A DNA stretch of 64,000 nucleotides from Microbacterium yannicii (GCF_024055635.1 NZ_JAMXMB010000011.1:98330-162329), one strand, 5' to 3'. Positions 16,440 through 25,638 are shown, counted from the first letter of the stretch. Numbers and translations are program-made. Notes: a model not told the origin generated them from the letters alone.

Positions 16440-17102
16440 ATGGGGCAGTCGCATGAGGATGTGGCACACGGCACCGCACTGGGCTTTCGCGCGGGCTGCC
16501 GCTCGCGTGGCGGGTGCCCTCTCCATCAGTCGGCGACGCTTTTGACTTGCGTGGAAGCTGAATTCGCCCGCCGGGGAGACTACGCGATCGCTCGCCTGCC
16601 GATCGACGAGCCGGTGGCTCGCGTCAAGGCTGTAGCAACACCGCAGTCGAGCCGCGTGCAGGAGCGCCCGCGTGAACGTCGTGAATCGATGCGGAACCCT
16701 CGAACGGGCGCGCGGGTGGGGAAGCGGGCATCCTCTGAGCCGCCGCATGGCACGACGGCGCGGTATCTGCGAGGTTGTCGGAGCAGCGGTGACTGCCCAC
16801 GGAACGCTGATGATCTCAGTTGTGTGGAGGCTCGCAACGCCGCAAGGCGCAATCAAGCGCGAAGGAGGGGCGTCCCCGCGTACCGGGCATCCGTCGATGC
16901 GACCCAGGTTGCAAGAGTGATAAGGACCCTGCCCGACACCGGGGTGAGCCTGCGGCAGTTCGCGAAGAAGAGCGGGGTTGGCCGCACCACGGTTGCCGGC
17001 CTCGCTAATGGGAGCGTCCCCAGAGTCCATCCCGACACGCTGGCGCGACTCGCTCGCGCTCTGGATGCGATCCGACCCGCGATGGAGAAGGAGAGGGCCT
17101 AG
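16440..17102 (+). CDS. Protein with two HGT-GCRS-CP-C repeats and a C-terminal HTH (220 aa)
   Basis: Not a family I can name with certainty. Two similar blocks are visible: residues 10-45 (HGTALGF, GCRS, GCP, TCVEAE; Cys20, 26, 37) and 103-141 (HGTTARY, GCRS, DCP, SCVEAR; Cys113, 119, 128). The HGT-x5-GCR-x-C layout recalls a small motif recurrent in actinobacterial and phage proteins, perhaps metal-binding. Residues 157-211 look like an XRE-type helix-turn-helix (SLRQFAKKSGVGRTTVAGLANG, then DTLARLARALD). The ATG at 16440 has GAAGG 8 bases upstream. It sits at the edge of the accessory block and may be a mobile-element regulator. Real coding status is likely but not certain. Confidence 0.55.
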   Translation: MGQSHEDVAHGTALGFRAGCRSRGGCPLHQSATLLTCVEAEFARRGDYAIARLPIDEPVARVKAVATPQSSRVQERPRERRESMRNPRTGARVGKRASSEPPHGTTARYLRGCRSSGDCPRNADDLSCVEARNAARRNQARRRGVPAYRASVDATQVARVIRTLPDTGVSLRQFAKKSGVGRTTVAGLANGSVPRVHPDTLARLARALDAIRPAMEKERA

Positions 17103-17614
17103 AGTCGCATCCGTTCGGCTCCATGGGCCCCAATGCCCTGGACGCGACGAAGTCGTGGCGTCCGCCGCTGCAGCACCACGTGCGCACATCGCCGCGTGCC
17201 TGGACCGCACGGCGCCTCTGGTGGAGTCGGGCGGGGGAGGGCTCGGTCCGTAGTGAGGTCACTCAGACAGGTCGCGCTCGTGGCGCTGAGATGCGAGGCA
17301 ACCGACAGTAGCGAATGAGGCGATCGAGGCGGATGGATGCGCTCAGCTTGCGCCCCGATTACGTCCGGCTGAACGACCTCCAGCATCGCTGAACGTGCCA
17401 CACAGGACCGCGAACCGCGTCGAATCAACTCGACTGACTACGAAAGGCCGTGGACGCCATCCCGGCGGCCGGGTTCGACTCCCCCTTTCTGGATGACCGA
17501 GGCGAGACTGATACTCGGGTGTTGTTGCCGCGACATGAACTGCGGTGACACGCTTAGCAGACAAGACGATTACGTCGACGATCGGTCACGCGCGTAACGC
17601 CGGGTAGAGAACTC

Positions 17615-17633
17615 GTGCCCACATGGTGCCCAC
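17615..17633. repeat. Paired GTGCCCAC repeats, possible integrase arm site
   Basis: GTGCCCAC occurs at 17615-17622 and 17626-17633, an 11-base period (one helical turn). The same pair is at 39528-39546 and a near copy at 28560-28578, each time near a tRNA-Ser-like 3' end. This layout fits arm-type binding sites of a tyrosine recombinase. Confidence 0.5.
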
Positions 17634-17740
17634 AGATGGTCACGGTCGGTACGGGCCCAGAGGGAACGGCAGCAAATTCTCGGCGGTCGCAAGCCGCGAA
17701 CTTCCGCCGTTGAGACTGGTTGAGATGGATGTAGCCTCTT

Positions 17741-17767
17741 TGGGTTCAAATCCCACCGTCACTGCCA
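17741..17767 (+). other. att-like site 1: tRNA-Ser 3' end fragment
   Basis: The T-arm and acceptor 3' strand of a tRNA (TGGGTTCAAATCCCA then CCGTCACTGCCA) are present without any 5' half. The acceptor strand CGTCACY plus GCCA fits tRNA-Ser. The same 27 bases, with one difference, recur at 28319-28345 and 39661-39687. A tRNA 3' end standing alone is the normal footprint of an integrated element. Confidence 0.65.
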
Positions 17768-17772
17768 TTCGA

Positions 17773-17813
17773 AACCCACTCAAACTCATCAGACTGATCG
17801 AGTTGAGTGGGTT
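17773..17813. terminator. tRNA-associated terminator hairpin
   Basis: An 11-bp stem (AACCCACTCAA, 17773-17783, with 17803-17813) encloses about 19 bases. It directly follows the tRNA-Ser fragment and is repeated almost exactly after the copy at 39661, so tRNA end and terminator were duplicated together. Confidence 0.65.
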
Positions 17814-18368
17814 CGTTCTGTTTGCATCCAATTCAGTTGGTGCCAGGGTGTTGTGCCTCACCAGCGATTCGTTGGGCCTGAGCCTTGACCCGCCGTTGCA
17901 CACCATCGGAGGCGCTTCGCGATCGACTGAGCACTCTGTCTGATCCGCGTGAGTCCGCGGTTCCGTAGCAGCAGGTTGGCAACACCTGCCGAGTGTGGGA
18001 TAGCCGGAGGCGGCGCAACATTTGCTGGAGGCCGGAGGCCAGCGGGCTGACTCGGAGTCGAAGTCGCGTTCGCGGGTTCCGGACGTCCGGACCCACGGAA
18101 TCCTCGTATGTTGCCCTTGTGTCGCCTGCGGCGCGTGAGCGGCGCGCCTGTCCCCCGTCCCGCCCATGGGCATCAAACCCACGGGAGGGGCGTGACAATG
18201 CCTTCCGCAGTCGGTCCCGCTGCGACCGTCTGCCTGCCCGCTTGGGACCCATGTCCCAGTGGCCGTGGAACACAAGCTCCACTGAGCGGTGGCCATCCTC
18301 GCTGGGCAGAATCTGGATCCTGCGATCTGGCCACGCCGCACGGCGCACATACGGACCCCACACCAGCG

Positions 18369-18414
18369 CAACTCGAGTAGATTCTGACTTGCAGGCGCGA
18401 ATCTACACGAGTAG
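18369..18414. promoter_or_regulatory. LacI-type operators before the nucleoside hydrolase operon
   Basis: CTACACGAGTAG at 18403-18414 is the exact reverse complement of the CTACTCGTGTAG found twice at 26904-26936. A half-conserved copy (ACTCGAGTAG) is at 18371-18380. The central CG and the near-palindrome are typical of LacI-family sites; the regulator at 24616-25638 is the natural candidate. Confidence 0.65.
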
Positions 18415-18467
18415 CATCGTGGACGATCGACCCAGCGACCTACTTTGGTCTCGCGAGTTAGGAACAG

Positions 18468-19373
18468 ATGAGCCAGTCACCGCAGACTGCCCACACACCG
18501 GTGGACAGCATTCTTGAAGAATTCGTCCTGGACACCGACATCGGTACGGACGTGGACGATCTCCTTGCGCTGTCGATGGTCTTCGGCTCTCCCGAGCTCG
18601 CCATTCGTGCCGTCACGACCGTGTACGGCGACGTAGCCTTGCGGGCCCGCATAGTGGCGAAGACCTACTCGGCAGCGGGTCGGCCGCAGCCGCCGATCGC
18701 GCCGGGGTTCGCTGAGACGCTGTCGGGACGCGACGTGTGGTGGCCAGGCCACGAGGGGGCGACCATCACCGACCTCGACGCGCAGACCTATCGCTCCGAC
18801 TCTTCAGCCATCGAGCTGTTGGCTGCGAGCCCGACGGTCCTGGCGATCGGGCCGCTGACCAACATCGCCGTCGCGGTGCGGCGCCCGGAGTGCGTCACCG
18901 GACGAGTCGTCCTCATGGGCGGTGAGTTCGCAAGCGGCACCATCGAGCACAACATCCGCTGTGACGTCGACGCGGCCCGTGCGCTGTTCGGCGCGGGCCT
19001 GCCCGTCGTGGCGGTCGGGCTCGAGCAGACCGGCCGGGTCCGTCTCGGGCACGAGGAGCTCGCGCGAATCGAAGCGGCGGGCGCCCTCGGCGAACTGGTC
19101 GGCAGAGAGATGAAACGGTTCTGGGAGTTCGCCGAGCAGGACTACAACGTGCCACACGATCCGATCGCGGTGCTCACCCTTGCGCGCCCCGACCTGTTCG
19201 AGTTCACCTCGGGCACCGTGACTGTCGCCGACGACGGCGTCACCAAGTTCCGCGCCCACCCGGACGGCGTCCACACGATCGTCACCGATATGGACACGGA
19301 TGCCGTGGCATCCGAGATCACCCGACGAATTCTCGCCGCGGCCGGGATCGCCGCTGCGCGAATCCATTCCTGA
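18468..19373 (+). CDS. Nucleoside hydrolase (inosine-uridine type) (301 aa)
   Basis: A calcium-dependent nucleoside hydrolase: the N-terminal DTDIGTDVDD motif near residue 22 binds Ca2+ and activates water, the IGPLTNIA strand and MGGEF follow, then EHNIRCDVDAA and the C-terminal HDPIAVL. All conserved features of the family are present, so the enzyme should split N-ribosides (or related glycosides) into base and sugar. It opens an operon with a sugar-type ABC transporter, a ribokinase and a second hydrolase-like protein, which suggests import and cleavage of ribosides. Operator copies precede it. Confidence 0.9.
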   Translation: MSQSPQTAHTPVDSILEEFVLDTDIGTDVDDLLALSMVFGSPELAIRAVTTVYGDVALRARIVAKTYSAAGRPQPPIAPGFAETLSGRDVWWPGHEGATITDLDAQTYRSDSSAIELLAASPTVLAIGPLTNIAVAVRRPECVTGRVVLMGGEFASGTIEHNIRCDVDAARALFGAGLPVVAVGLEQTGRVRLGHEELARIEAAGALGELVGREMKRFWEFAEQDYNVPHDPIAVLTLARPDLFEFTSGTVTVADDGVTKFRAHPDGVHTIVTDMDTDAVASEITRRILAAAGIAAARIHS

Positions 19374-19409
19374 ACTCCACCCTGCAAACACTCGACGAGG
19401 AGAGAATCC

Positions 19410-20714
19410 ATGCAGAAGAACAGAGCACTTCATGTGTCATTCGTCGCCGGTGCAACGCTGGCGGCTCTGACGCTCAGCGGCTGCGCCGGTGCGAACCCGA
19501 GCGACGGCGCAGCCGATGGCGACAAGGTCACCTTGACGTTCGCCAACGCGGATCCGGCCGAGACCTGGGCGAAGGTGATCGACGCATTCGAGAAGGAGCA
19601 CCCCGACATCCATGTCAAGCAGCTCAACATCCCCTACGCGCAATACACCAGCACCATCAACCAGCGCCTCGGTGGAGGCGGAGGCGGCATCGACGTCATG
19701 GTGGTCGACGCCGGTGGTGCGGCGATGGATTGGACGAACCGCGGATTCCTCGCCGATCTGAGCAACCTCAAGGATGACGCGGTGGCAGCTGCTGTGTCCG
19801 AGAGCATGGTCACCGCCCGGGAGGTCGACGGCGTTCTGCGCGCGATCGAACCGTGGACCACATCACAGTTCCTCTACTACAACACCGACCTCTTGGAAGC
19901 GGCCGGAGTCGAACCACCCTCGAGCGAGCCGAGCGAACCGTGGACGTATGAGGAGCTCACGCAAGCCGCCCGCGAAGTGAAAGAGGCCGGAGTCACCGAG
20001 TATCCGTTCCTCTTCGACCAGTGGGACAGCTACTACCAGCTCCAGATGGTCGGGCGGTCTGCCGGCGGTGGCGACGGCATCGACGAGGAGGGGGTCGTCG
20101 ACTTCTCCAATGCCGGGTGGCAAAAGGCGCTCACCTGGTACCACTCGCTGTTCGAGGAAGGGCTGTCGCCTCGCGGCATCACCAACGACAAGAACGGCGC
20201 GCTCTTTCAGAACGGAAAGGCCGCGTTCATGATCTCGGGCCCGTGGGGCGTCGCCGTCAACGGGGCAGGCGACATCAACTGGGGCGTGGCGCCCGCACCG
20301 TACTTCGAAGGGGGCGAGGCCGCCACCTCGACCGACTCGTGGGGTGTCGGCATCGCGGAGAAGACCGAGAATCGCGAAGCCGCCGACGAGTTCCTTCGGT
20401 ATCTGACGATCGACCCCACCGGAAACGCGGAGTCGGCAGAAGTAGCGGGCATCACGCCCACCAACAAGGACGCGTATGCCGAGTACGCGGAGCGTGTCAG
20501 CGCCGTCGCGGGCGAGGCATCCGCTCCCTTTGGCGCGATCATGGAGTACCAACTCCAGAACAATGCCGTTCACCGCCCGATCGTCGTCGGCTACAGCGTC
20601 TTCGAGCCAGGAGCGAACCTGATGTTCTCGGACATCCGCAACGGCTCCGATCCCGCCGAACGCGCCGCTCAGGCCGACAAAGAGATCACCGCTCAGATCG
20701 AACGACTGAAGTAA
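19410..20714 (+). CDS. Sugar ABC transporter substrate-binding lipoprotein (434 aa)
   Basis: An extracytoplasmic binding protein of the carbohydrate class (SBP family 1, MalE/UgpB-like). The N-terminus has a lipoprotein signal with lipobox LSGC, the Cys at about residue 25 being the anchor. Typical features follow: FEKEHPDIHVKQLNI, QFLYYNTDLLEAAG, FQNGKAAFMISGPWG and the late FMxxL-type hinge. The ligand is probably a sugar, glycoside or riboside, given the flanking nucleoside hydrolase and ribokinase. GAGGAGAG precedes the ATG. It is 36 bases after the hydrolase gene and 7 bases before the first permease gene. Confidence 0.9.
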   Translation: MQKNRALHVSFVAGATLAALTLSGCAGANPSDGAADGDKVTLTFANADPAETWAKVIDAFEKEHPDIHVKQLNIPYAQYTSTINQRLGGGGGGIDVMVVDAGGAAMDWTNRGFLADLSNLKDDAVAAAVSESMVTAREVDGVLRAIEPWTTSQFLYYNTDLLEAAGVEPPSSEPSEPWTYEELTQAAREVKEAGVTEYPFLFDQWDSYYQLQMVGRSAGGGDGIDEEGVVDFSNAGWQKALTWYHSLFEEGLSPRGITNDKNGALFQNGKAAFMISGPWGVAVNGAGDINWGVAPAPYFEGGEAATSTDSWGVGIAEKTENREAADEFLRYLTIDPTGNAESAEVAGITPTNKDAYAEYAERVSAVAGEASAPFGAIMEYQLQNNAVHRPIVVGYSVFEPGANLMFSDIRNGSDPAERAAQADKEITAQIERLK

Positions 20715-20721
20715 GGCAGCT

Positions 20722-21681
20722 ATGAGCACCACGATGCAACGGCATCGGGAAGGGGCGGCGGATCCTGCCGGGTCCGCCGCCCCGCTTCCTCCCGACCGAC
20801 GAAAGACACGTCGAAGCCGCGCCGCCCGGACGACACTGATGGCGCTGCTCATGCTCGCGCCGGCGCTTCTGGCGCTCGTGTTCATGCGCGTGCTGCCGAT
20901 GATCACCGCGGTCGGGCAGAGCTTTCAGACCACGTCGCTAGCGACCGGCGTTACCTCGTTCGCCGGCATCGAGAACTATGCATACCTCTTCACGGACCCG
21001 GGCTTCCACTCGGTGCTGCTCGTGACTCTCGTGTTCAACCTCGTCCTGAACCCGGTCATCGTCGTGCTCTCCGCTGCGCTCGCACTGCTGACGGTGCAGA
21101 ACGTGCCTCTTGTCGGTCTCTGGCGCTCCCTGATCTTCGTGCCTGCGGCCGTTCCCGGCGCGGTGGTCGCGCTCATCTGGTCTACGGCGCTTCAGCCGGA
21201 CGGCCTGGTCAACGCGATCCTCGAGACGGTAGGGCTTCCGCCACAGCCCTTCCTGACGTCCGCGAACCAGGCGGCCTTCTCGATCGGGCTGATGGTCACG
21301 TGGGGTGCCATCGGCTATTGGATGATCTTCATCATCGCCGGACTGAAGGACATCCCCGACAGCCTCTACGAGGCGGCAGCTCTCGACGGCGCCGGATGGT
21401 GGCGTCGACTCTTCTCCATCACCCTGCCGCTCCTCAAGCGCCCGATGTCCTTCGTGCTCATCGCCTGCACGGTCGGATCGTTCCTCATCTTCGCGCCCGT
21501 GCAGGTGCTCACCAAAGGTGGGCCGAACGGTGCGACGAACTTCATCATGTACGACATCTACAACCGCGCGTACCTGCTCAACGATCTAGGCGTCGGTCAG
21601 GCCGAGGTGGTCGTCCTGATGCTGCTCCTGTCGGTCATCGTCGCCATCCAGTTCCGTCTCCTCCGGGAGGACAGGCGATGA
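20722..21681 (+). CDS. Sugar ABC transporter permease, MalF-type (319 aa)
   Basis: A membrane permease with about six transmembrane helices: the first is at residues 35-60 (LMALLMLAPALLALVFM), preceded by a basic cytoplasmic tail. The EAA loop that docks the ATPase is EAAALDGAGWWRRLFSITLPLLKRP (key motif EAA-x3-G). It pairs with the next gene; the ATPase is not encoded here, so the system probably borrows a shared MsiK-type ATPase, as is common in actinobacteria. The ATG overlaps nothing and the stop overlaps the next start (ATGA). Confidence 0.9.
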   Translation: MSTTMQRHREGAADPAGSAAPLPPDRRKTRRSRAARTTLMALLMLAPALLALVFMRVLPMITAVGQSFQTTSLATGVTSFAGIENYAYLFTDPGFHSVLLVTLVFNLVLNPVIVVLSAALALLTVQNVPLVGLWRSLIFVPAAVPGAVVALIWSTALQPDGLVNAILETVGLPPQPFLTSANQAAFSIGLMVTWGAIGYWMIFIIAGLKDIPDSLYEAAALDGAGWWRRLFSITLPLLKRPMSFVLIACTVGSFLIFAPVQVLTKGGPNGATNFIMYDIYNRAYLLNDLGVGQAEVVVLMLLLSVIVAIQFRLLREDRR

Positions 21682-22514
21682 GGCGCTCTCGCGGTGCAAC
21701 GATCACGTTGTCGATGGCGGGAGGACTCATCGCCATCGCGGTCTTCCTGCCCCTGTGGTGGGTCTTCGTGTCTTCCACTCGCCCGGGGAACACCTACGTC
21801 GAGAACATGACGCCGCTGTCGTGGCTCGCATTCATCCCGTGGGGCGGCGACCTGACGAATTACGCCGGCCTGTTGAGCGGTCCGTTCGTCGTGGGGCTGT
21901 TCAACAGCTTCCTGGTGGCGGGCGCGACGATCCTGTTCGGCCTGATCATCGCCGTGCCGGCCGCCTACGCGCTCGCAACACTGCAGTTCCGTGGGCGCGG
22001 ACTGATCTTCACCTTCATCGTGATCGTCGCCATGATCCCCTTCGACGCGATCGCGATTCCGCTGTCCGCGCTGTTCCAAGGCTGGGGCCTGTCGGACTCG
22101 TACGCGGGCCTGGTCCTCCCCGCCCTCGCCAACGGCTTCGCGATCTTCGTACTCCGCCAGTTCTTTCTCGGCATCCCATCTGAGCTGATGGATGCTGCCG
22201 AGGTCGACGGTCTGGGCACCCTCGGAACCCTGTGGCGCATCGTGCTGCCGCTGTCGAAGCCGGCTCTCATCGGCGCCGGGATGATGCTCTTCCTCTCTCA
22301 GTGGCAGGCGTACCTCTGGCCGCTCCTGATCGGCACATCGCCCGAACGGCAGCTGGCGCCCATCGCGCTGGCGAACCTCAGCACGATGTTCACGGTCGAT
22401 CTCGGACAGATCCTTGCGGGGTCGTTCGTACTCAGCGTGATCCCGATGATCCTTCTCCTGTTCTTCCAGAAGCAGTACACCCAGTCGCTCTCGACGACAG
22501 GACTCAAGGGATGA
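21678..22514 (+). CDS. Sugar ABC transporter permease, MalG-type (278 aa)
   Basis: The second permease of the importer: an N-terminal helix (GGLIAIAVFLPLWWVFVSS), the characteristic NSFLVAGATILFGLIIAVPAAYALA segment and the EAA loop DAAEVDGLGTLGTLWRIVLPLSKP. The C-terminus ends FFQKQYTQSLSTTGLKG, typical of MalG/UgpE-like proteins (GAVKG-like end). It overlaps its upstream partner and the ribokinase gene by 4 bases each, so the four genes are one transcription unit. Confidence 0.9.
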   Translation: MRRSRGATITLSMAGGLIAIAVFLPLWWVFVSSTRPGNTYVENMTPLSWLAFIPWGGDLTNYAGLLSGPFVVGLFNSFLVAGATILFGLIIAVPAAYALATLQFRGRGLIFTFIVIVAMIPFDAIAIPLSALFQGWGLSDSYAGLVLPALANGFAIFVLRQFFLGIPSELMDAAEVDGLGTLGTLWRIVLPLSKPALIGAGMMLFLSQWQAYLWPLLIGTSPERQLAPIALANLSTMFTVDLGQILAGSFVLSVIPMILLLFFQKQYTQSLSTTGLKG

Positions 22515-23440
22515 ACCTCGATGTCGTCGTGGTCGGCTCGCTCAACCTCGACCGCACGTACACGATGCCGATGCTCCCCGATGCGGGCGAGACTCTGCAC
22601 GCGACGGGAACCATGGTGTCGTCCGGAGGAAAGGGTGCCAATCAGGCGGTCGCCGCGTCCAAACTCGGCGCACGCGTCGCGTTGGCGGGCGCTGTCGGAT
22701 GCGACGACGCGGGGGATGCCGTGCTGGGCGCGGTCTCCCGGGCAGGTGTCGATACGTCGCTGGTGCGCCGCATCCCCGATGCGCCCACCGGTGAGGCGGT
22801 CATCCTCGTCGATGGCGAGGGCCGGAACTTCATCGTCGTGACGGAGGGCGCCAACGCGGCCGCGGTTGCGCCGGAGCCATCGGCCGCGGTTGAAGCGAAG
22901 GTCGTCGTCGGCGGGTTCGAGGTTCGCGACGAGAGCGTGATCGGAGCCGCCGCGCTCGCGGAGTCCGTCGGGGCGCTGTTCGTCCTCAATCCCTCCCCGT
23001 TTCGTCCCCTGCCTGCGGCGATCGCGGGACGTGTGGACGTTCTGGTCGTGAACGAGCATGAACTCGCAGAAGCAGCGGGGGTGGACGTCGACACCGAGTC
23101 GGACGCCGCTCTGGCGAGCGCGCGTGCCGATCTGGGGGCGGCGGCCCTCGTGGTCACCCTGGGCGCCCGGGGAGCGGTGGCCGTCGCAGACGACGGCTCC
23201 GTCGTGCGTGTGCCCGCCGTCACCGTTCAGGCCACCGACACGAGCGGAGCCGGCGACGCGTTCATGGGTGCGCTGGTGGCGCGAATGGCGGCCGGTGCGT
23301 CGATGGTGGATGCCGTGGCCTTCGCTGCTGCGGTCGGCAGCTACTCGGCGACCAACCCCGGCACCCAGCTCTCGTATCCCACGCTCGCCGAGCTGGAGGG
23401 CTGGATGGTGCTCCCGCCCGCCGTGAGGAGGCGGATGTGA
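22511..23440 (+). CDS. Ribokinase / PfkB family carbohydrate kinase (309 aa)
   Basis: A PfkB-family sugar kinase of ribokinase type: VVGSLNLD at the N-terminus, SSGGKGANQAVAASKLG (sugar-binding GG motif), VNEHELAEAAG, VTLGARGAV and the C-terminal signature DTSGAGDAFMGAL with the catalytic Asp. It would phosphorylate ribose released by the nucleoside hydrolase, feeding the pentose-phosphate pathway. The ATG overlaps the permease stop and its own stop overlaps the following GTG. The match of enzyme and neighbours supports a riboside utilisation operon. Confidence 0.9.
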   Translation: MNLDVVVVGSLNLDRTYTMPMLPDAGETLHATGTMVSSGGKGANQAVAASKLGARVALAGAVGCDDAGDAVLGAVSRAGVDTSLVRRIPDAPTGEAVILVDGEGRNFIVVTEGANAAAVAPEPSAAVEAKVVVGGFEVRDESVIGAAALAESVGALFVLNPSPFRPLPAAIAGRVDVLVVNEHELAEAAGVDVDTESDAALASARADLGAAALVVTLGARGAVAVADDGSVVRVPAVTVQATDTSGAGDAFMGALVARMAAGASMVDAVAFAAAVGSYSATNPGTQLSYPTLAELEGWMVLPPAVRRRM

Positions 23441-24564
23441 GAACACCCGTGATCGTGGTCACCGATCTGTACCAGCCCCCGGAAGACCCCGGCGACAACT
23501 TCGACATCGTTCTGCCCTTCGCGTGGGACCGGATCGATCTCCGCGCGGTCGTTCTCGATGTCTCGGTGGAGAAGCGCGACTCGAAGCGCGAAGGGGTGCC
23601 CGGCTATCCCGGTCCCCGTGAGCCCGGCATCATCCCGCTGGCACAGCTCAATGCCCTCTTCGGCGCATCCGTTCCCTCAGGAGTGTCGCCGTTCGCGCGC
23701 ATGCGTCACGGCGAGGATCAGATGCGGGATGCCCCTCCCTTTCAGCAGGCAGGGCCTGAACTCATCCTTCGAACCCTGTGGGAGTCGGAGCGACGCATCG
23801 AGATCATGTCGTTCGGATCTGCCCGGCCGATCGCGGTGGCCTTCAACCGCGAGCCCGATCTCTTTCGCGAGAAGGTCGCGCGGATCCACCTCAGCGCGGG
23901 CTCCGAGACGCTCGACTATCTCGAATGGAACGTCTATCTCGACCCGATCGCCGTCACGCGGCTTGTGAGGTCGGACCTCCCGATGGCGCTCTACCCTTGC
24001 GCCACTGCCGTGGACTGCTTCTCGTACGGCACGCACAACACTCTGTGGTGGCTGGAGGACTTCACCTGGCTTGACAGTTTGGATCCCGCCGTGCGCCGTT
24101 ACCTTCTCTACGGGCTTGGCGCCTCGACCAGGATCGACTTCCTGCGCGCGCTCGATGAGGACCCACCTCACGAGATGGTCCGCCATGTCTATGGCCGACG
24201 CCACGCGGTATGGGAGACGGCGGCGTGGGTGGAAGCATCCCGCTCCGCCATCGTCCGTCGCGAGGACGGGACGCACGCGATCATCGGTCGAGAGGAGGTG
24301 CTGCCGAACGACACCGTGATTCGCAACGAGCTCGTGCCGGCACGGCGCGAGGCGCACGACTCGGGCCTCTATCTGTTCGACATCGAGGACTCCGACGGTC
24401 GAACGACAGTGTTCACGCGCGATGACCCCTACCAGTATGAGACGGCGCTGCGAGACGCGCTCCCGCGGCTGTACGCCTCGTTCGTCGCCGAAGGATGGCA
24501 CGGAACCGCGACCGGCCGCCTGGCGGATGGGCCGCGAGTGCCGTACGCCGGCCCGCTGCACTGA
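23437..24564 (+). CDS. Divergent nucleoside-hydrolase-like protein (375 aa)
   Basis: The N-terminus (VVTDLYQPPEDPGDNFDIVL) aligns in style with the Asp-rich start of nucleoside hydrolases, but the DTDxxxDD metal site is stretched and altered; a middle segment NVYLDPIAVTRLV recalls the EFNxxxDPxAA motif. SFGSARPIAVAF matches the NIA strand. It is longer than canonical enzymes, with an extra C-terminal 90 residues. Catalysis may be kept on an unusual glycoside or lost in favour of binding. The GTG start follows GAGGAGG and overlaps the kinase stop, so it is part of the riboside operon. Confidence 0.65.
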   Translation: MRTPVIVVTDLYQPPEDPGDNFDIVLPFAWDRIDLRAVVLDVSVEKRDSKREGVPGYPGPREPGIIPLAQLNALFGASVPSGVSPFARMRHGEDQMRDAPPFQQAGPELILRTLWESERRIEIMSFGSARPIAVAFNREPDLFREKVARIHLSAGSETLDYLEWNVYLDPIAVTRLVRSDLPMALYPCATAVDCFSYGTHNTLWWLEDFTWLDSLDPAVRRYLLYGLGASTRIDFLRALDEDPPHEMVRHVYGRRHAVWETAAWVEASRSAIVRREDGTHAIIGREEVLPNDTVIRNELVPARREAHDSGLYLFDIEDSDGRTTVFTRDDPYQYETALRDALPRLYASFVAEGWHGTATGRLADGPRVPYAGPLH

Positions 24565-24602
24565 CCGCCCTCGGGACCTGCCGACGTTCGACGCGCGGTC
24601 AG
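24561..24602. terminator. Weak hairpin between convergent genes
   Basis: CTGACCGC (24561-24568) pairs perfectly with GCGGTCAG (24595-24602) across a 26-base loop, between the operon end and the convergent LacI gene. There is no T tract, so terminator function is uncertain. Confidence 0.3.
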
Positions 24603-24615
24603 TTGGGGGCAGGTT

Positions 24616-25638
24616 TCAGTCAGCGTGTGGCATGGGCGGACACCCGCAGGAGTCGCGAACGACCAACGTGACGGGGATCCTCGTCTGCACCGGCTGCTCG
24701 GGAGTGAGCACTGCGGCAAGGGCCGCCGATGCGAGCGCCGCGATCGGCTGCTCGATGGCGGTCAGCGGGGGATCGCTGAAAACGGCGTCATCGGTGCCGT
24801 CGAACGAGATCACCGCCAGATCTTCGGGCACTCGCACGTGTGCCTCGCGCGCGGCCGCGAGAAGGCCGAGGGCCTGTACGTCGGATGCGACGAAGACCGC
24901 GTCGGGACGATCTGGGCGGGCGAGCAGCTCACGCCCGGCGTTCAGCCCGCCCGCGCGCGTGAAGTCCGAGCGGACGAGCAGGCCGTCGGTGCTGAGCCCC
25001 GCAGACGCGCACGCGTTCATCCACCCCTGCAGACGCGCGTCGGCTCCCGGAAGCGTAGCGAAACCGCCGATGTGCGCGATGCGCCGTCGACCGTGCCAGA
25101 CCAGATGCTGCACAGCCTTTTCGGCGCCGCCGAGGTCGTCGACGATGATCGACGTCTGCCCGGGCTGAACCCGCCTGTCGAGGTACACCGTTCGCGTGCC
25201 CCGTACGTCGGCTTCGGAGTTCGGTTCCAGGCTCGTGATGATCAGGCCATCGATCTGGTGACTCACAAGCGACTCGATCTGGGCTCGCTCGCGCTCCAGG
25301 TCGTTGTTCGCGTCCCCCAGCATGAGCGCGTAGCCCGCGGTGAAGGCCTGGTCGGACAGTTCCCGCGCGAGGGCGCCGAAGAAGGTGTTGCTCACGTCAG
25401 GGACCACGACCCCCACGGCGTGCGCCCGTCGGAGCTTGAGCGCCCGCGCGAGAGCGTTGGGCCGGTAGCCGAGCTCGTTCATCGCGTTGACGACGCGCTC
25501 GCGAGTCGCCTCGGCGACAGGCCTCGGACCGTTGTTGACGACGTAGCTCACGACAGCCGTACTGACGCCCGCGAGCTTCGCGACGTCGGTGCGCGTCGCG
25601 TGCCGGTGCTCGTCTTGGCTCTCGCTGAGTGTCGTCAT
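24616..25638 (-). CDS. LacI family transcriptional regulator (340 aa)
   Basis: A typical LacI/GalR repressor: the HTH at residues 16-40 (TDVAKLAGVSTAVVSYVVN), the hinge helix ALKLRRAHAVGVV, then a periplasmic-binding-like effector domain (VVPDVSNTFFGALA, DGLIITS, HIGGFA, AVFVASDVQALGLL, VISFDGTD). It lies convergent to the riboside operon and downstream of the leftward secreted protein gene. Operators with a central CG before the riboside operon and between the two secreted-protein genes fit its class, so it probably senses the sugar product and controls all three transcription units. Confidence 0.92.
   Translation of the reverse strand: MTTLSESQDEHRHATRTDVAKLAGVSTAVVSYVVNNGPRPVAEATRERVVNAMNELGYRPNALARALKLRRAHAVGVVVPDVSNTFFGALARELSDQAFTAGYALMLGDANNDLERERAQIESLVSHQIDGLIITSLEPNSEADVRGTRTVYLDRRVQPGQTSIIVDDLGGAEKAVQHLVWHGRRRIAHIGGFATLPGADARLQGWMNACASAGLSTDGLLVRSDFTRAGGLNAGRELLARPDRPDAVFVASDVQALGLLAAAREAHVRVPEDLAVISFDGTDDAVFSDPPLTAIEQPIAALASAALAAVLTPEQPVQTRIPVTLVVRDSCGCPPMPHAD

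Larger units (their letters stand above)
17103..18467. other. Non-coding accessory segment with att-like site 1
   Basis: No credible protein gene is seen in these 1.36 kb; the open frames are short, Arg/Ser/Pro-rich and overlap on all strands. The segment holds arm-like repeats (17615-17633), a tRNA-Ser-like 3' end (17741-17767), its hairpin (17773-17813) and operator copies before the next gene. About 17400-17990 is clearly similar to about 39315-39935, on both sides of the tRNA piece, so the two are copies of one ancestral attachment region. Confidence 0.6.

Noticed and set aside
17640..18371. Minus-strand open frame containing an AVTVGFEP segment
   Set aside because: The GFEP pattern is the antisense reading of a tRNA-Ser 3' end and recurs at the other tRNA-like sites; not a gene.
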